This document shows, piece after piece, positions 62,466-64,000 of a DNA stretch of 64,000 nucleotides. The position numbers and the translations under genes are program-made. This DNA is from a bacterium (lineage in GTDB: Bacteria > Babelota > Babeliae > Babelales > Vermiphilaceae). Within the stretch, counting starts at the first letter, position 1. Each line of letters opens with the position of its first letter. Under the pieces are notes generated by a model. The model was not told the DNA's origin. It did no database searches and saw only the letters and a program-made list of their open reading frames with translations. The stretch is taken from assembly GCA_021833825.1 (NCBI GenBank), contig JAKBEL010000011.1:1-64000 (forward strand). The letters are read 5' to 3'.

Positions 62466-63422
62466 TTATCTGATATTCTTTGATCTATTTATTTGAGCCT
62501 TCCTAAGCTTTAACTCCAGAGCTTCCTCTTTTAAGAAATTCTCCATTCTTTGAATTTGCTCTTCAAGAGGGTATTTAGAAGAGGGGTTATAGCCCTCTAG
62601 TTTTTTGAGATAGGGAATATAATTTTTTATTTGACTGACATAAGAATTTTTGGATTCGTTTGATTGCTCTTTTAAGTCGTCAATACGCGCTTGTATTAAG
62701 TCTGCATCTAAAGAGTTGAGAATATAATCATCAATAAGCATTTGATGCTCAACCCATTGATCGTTAGCTGTTATTAAAGGATCAATCTGTGAGATCGCTG
62801 AAAATGCGGCAGATAGTCCAGGTAGGCTGTTTTTTGTCAGTGCTTTCATATAAGTAGACGCTGTTTGTGCTAATGGATCGTAAAGGCCATGGAAAGTTCC
62901 TTTGCTTTTGGCTGCTACAATAGCTTTAATAATTGCTAATTTATAGCGCTGTATTTTTGTATAATCACGATTTATTAATGCTTTATTAAGATCTTGGATA
63001 TTTAAACTATATGAAGGTGTTCCTTCTGTTGGATTTTGTGACCATAAGTAGCGAGCAGTACTTAAAAGGTCTGGTATGGAATCGGGGATAATAAGAGCAT
63101 ATTTATTGGTCATTTTTATTATTTGCCAATCTTGATCTAAACCAACAAAATATTTAAAGTCTTGTGGGTTCAATCGATTCTCTTGTAATTGATCATTAAG
63201 AAATTGCGTAATCATTTCAGTGTTAATATGTCGAGGAGAAAGGTTAGAAACATTATAGTTTGTCAAAAGAGTTAGAGTTTCTAAATCTATACCTTGATCT
63301 CGTAATGTTCCGATTCCGCTACCTATGCCTGCTATTACGTTTTCATCTACTGCAGAATTCATCTGATTATTAATCGTAAAGATTAATAAAGAGATAGATA
63401 AAAATTGTATTTTTGTATTCAT
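62466..63422 (-). CDS. Secreted protein of unknown function
   Basis: The 318-residue protein has a signal peptide (about 1-23). The mature part is helical, rich in Asn, Gln, Lys, Glu and Leu, and ends in a coiled-coil-like segment (RMENFLKEEALELKLRKAQI). No domain is recognised. It follows the gene at 63445 by 22 bp on the same strand, so the two may be one operon. Confidence 0.72.
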   Translation of the reverse strand: MNTKIQFLSISLLIFTINNQMNSAVDENVIAGIGSGIGTLRDQGIDLETLTLLTNYNVSNLSPRHINTEMITQFLNDQLQENRLNPQDFKYFVGLDQDWQIIKMTNKYALIIPDSIPDLLSTARYLWSQNPTEGTPSYSLNIQDLNKALINRDYTKIQRYKLAIIKAIVAAKSKGTFHGLYDPLAQTASTYMKALTKNSLPGLSAAFSAISQIDPLITANDQWVEHQMLIDDYILNSLDADLIQARIDDLKEQSNESKNSYVSQIKNYIPYLKKLEGYNPSSKYPLEEQIQRMENFLKEEALELKLRKAQINRSKNIR

Positions 63423-63444
63423 GGTCTCTCCATTTTAAAAATAG

Positions 63445-64000
63445 TTATATAAACGATTCTTCTCTCTTTTTCTTTTTTATTTGTTCTGAAAGATGCTCAA
63501 CTTCCGGTAAAATATGTTCGATATAATATAGATTCTCTTTAAGGCCTGCTGTTTGATCTACAGTTGCTATAATATTTTGTAATCTTCTGCTTGCGCCCTC
63601 TATATCTCCATTTATTTCGAGTACATTTTTTGCCGATTCTATAACGTGTGGAATATCTCTTAATGCATTTAAAATTTGAGGATCAATTGTTATCCAATTC
63701 AGTATCTGTTCGACGGTTGACATGGTGCCAAATTGATTGGTCTCTGGGTTATAAGCTGAATCGGCAATATATGCTTTTAAAGAGCCATTGTCATTCTGGA
63801 TAACGGTTGCTGTCCAGTGCCCACCAAAACCACTATGCTCGCTCGGTTTGTCTTTTTTATTGATGTTGCGTATAGCAGAGATGAGGATTGGTTTCATTTG
63901 GGGGGCCAATTCCATTATGATCTCATTCTCTTGCTGAGCTGTCAGCAAAGGGGTCATATTATCTTTAAAAAGTCTTTGTAAATGGGGTTTTGCATCTAAA
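63445..64000 (-). CDS. Protein of unknown function, 5' end beyond the window
   Basis: An internal Met at 63957 gives 170 residues, but the frame stays open through the window edge (LDAKPHLQRLFKDN precedes that Met). There is no signal peptide or good ribosome binding site there, so the gene probably begins outside the window. It contains GGHWTATVI followed by AYIADSAYN, a His-Trp and Asp-Ser pair reminiscent of papain-fold (C48/Ulp-like) peptidases. No catalytic Cys is seen afterwards, so the comparison is weak. The C-terminal part is helical. Confidence 0.65.
   Translation of the reverse strand, partial: LDAKPHLQRLFKDNMTPLLTAQQENEIIMELAPQMKPILISAIRNINKKDKPSEHSGFGGHWTATVIQNDNGSLKAYIADSAYNPETNQFGTMSTVEQILNWITIDPQILNALRDIPHVIESAKNVLEINGDIEGASRRLQNIIATVDQTAGLKENLYYIEHILPEVEHLSEQIKKKKREESFI

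Overview
The window is an AT-rich bacterial chromosome segment with densely packed genes, standard code 11, Shine-Dalgarno-led starts and one tRNA. The gene set points to an obligate intracellular, host-dependent bacterium. It has a TLC-type ATP/ADP translocase, a NupC nucleoside importer, a BrnQ amino-acid carrier, two paralogous three-gene ABC importers, and many signal-peptide proteins carrying ankyrin, Sel1, Fic, ubiquitin-like, Vps62, AAMDC-like and C1q-like folds. This fits Candidatus Dependentiae (TM6/Babeliae) best. That placement is inferred from gene content, because no rRNA is present.

Layout. 0.2-5 kb: a TPR-like protein, a secreted AAMDC/Mth938-like protein, decayed gene remnants and a DUF4143 ATPase. 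5.7-8.2 kb: ABC importer operon 1, then an SbtA-like transporter. 9.5-12 kb: an ankyrin protein and a second DUF4143 ATPase preceded by a 33-bp tandem repeat. 12.5-19.8 kb: an effector-like island with a C1q-like protein, a Vps62 protein, a secreted methyltransferase, an outer-membrane barrel, a secreted ubiquitin-like protein, a Fic enzyme, an ankyrin-like protein and a DUF2608 HAD protein. 20.5-23.2 kb: ABC importer operon 2. 23.8-27.1 kb: ATP/ADP translocase and an ABC exporter. 27.4-30.2 kb: three tandem paralogous secreted, acidic, lysine-poor proteins, one with no lysine at all. 30.4-38.3 kb: Dps, ArfB, a cation/proton antiporter, L31-RF1, and NupC-CTP synthase. 38.2-48 kb: secreted proteins of unknown role mixed with a glycosyltransferase, a Nudix protein, BrnQ, PEP synthase and an ankyrin protein. 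48.1-54.6 kb: GalU, PheS, tRNA-Phe, a TPR protein and DnaE. 54.7-57.1 kb: a tandem duplication of a signal-peptide gene, with poly-G promoter tracts and a severed copy of the yicC 3' end. 57-64 kb: YicC, YebC, Sel1 and DUF4097 secreted proteins, a CCA-adding-type enzyme, and two secreted or unknown proteins, the last running off the right edge.

How it works together. Transporters import nucleotides, nucleosides and amino acids, while a thin set of replication and translation genes is kept. A large share of the coding capacity goes to exported proteins with eukaryote-like folds.

Most notable are four things: (1) the duplicated secreted-protein locus, whose promoters have an 8-G or 9-G run between -35 and -10, the layout of a phase-variable promoter; (2) the lysine-depleted secreted family; (3) the secreted ubiquitin-like protein that lacks a Gly-Gly tail; (4) a structured intergenic element with compensatory changes that sits just upstream of two unrelated transporter genes.
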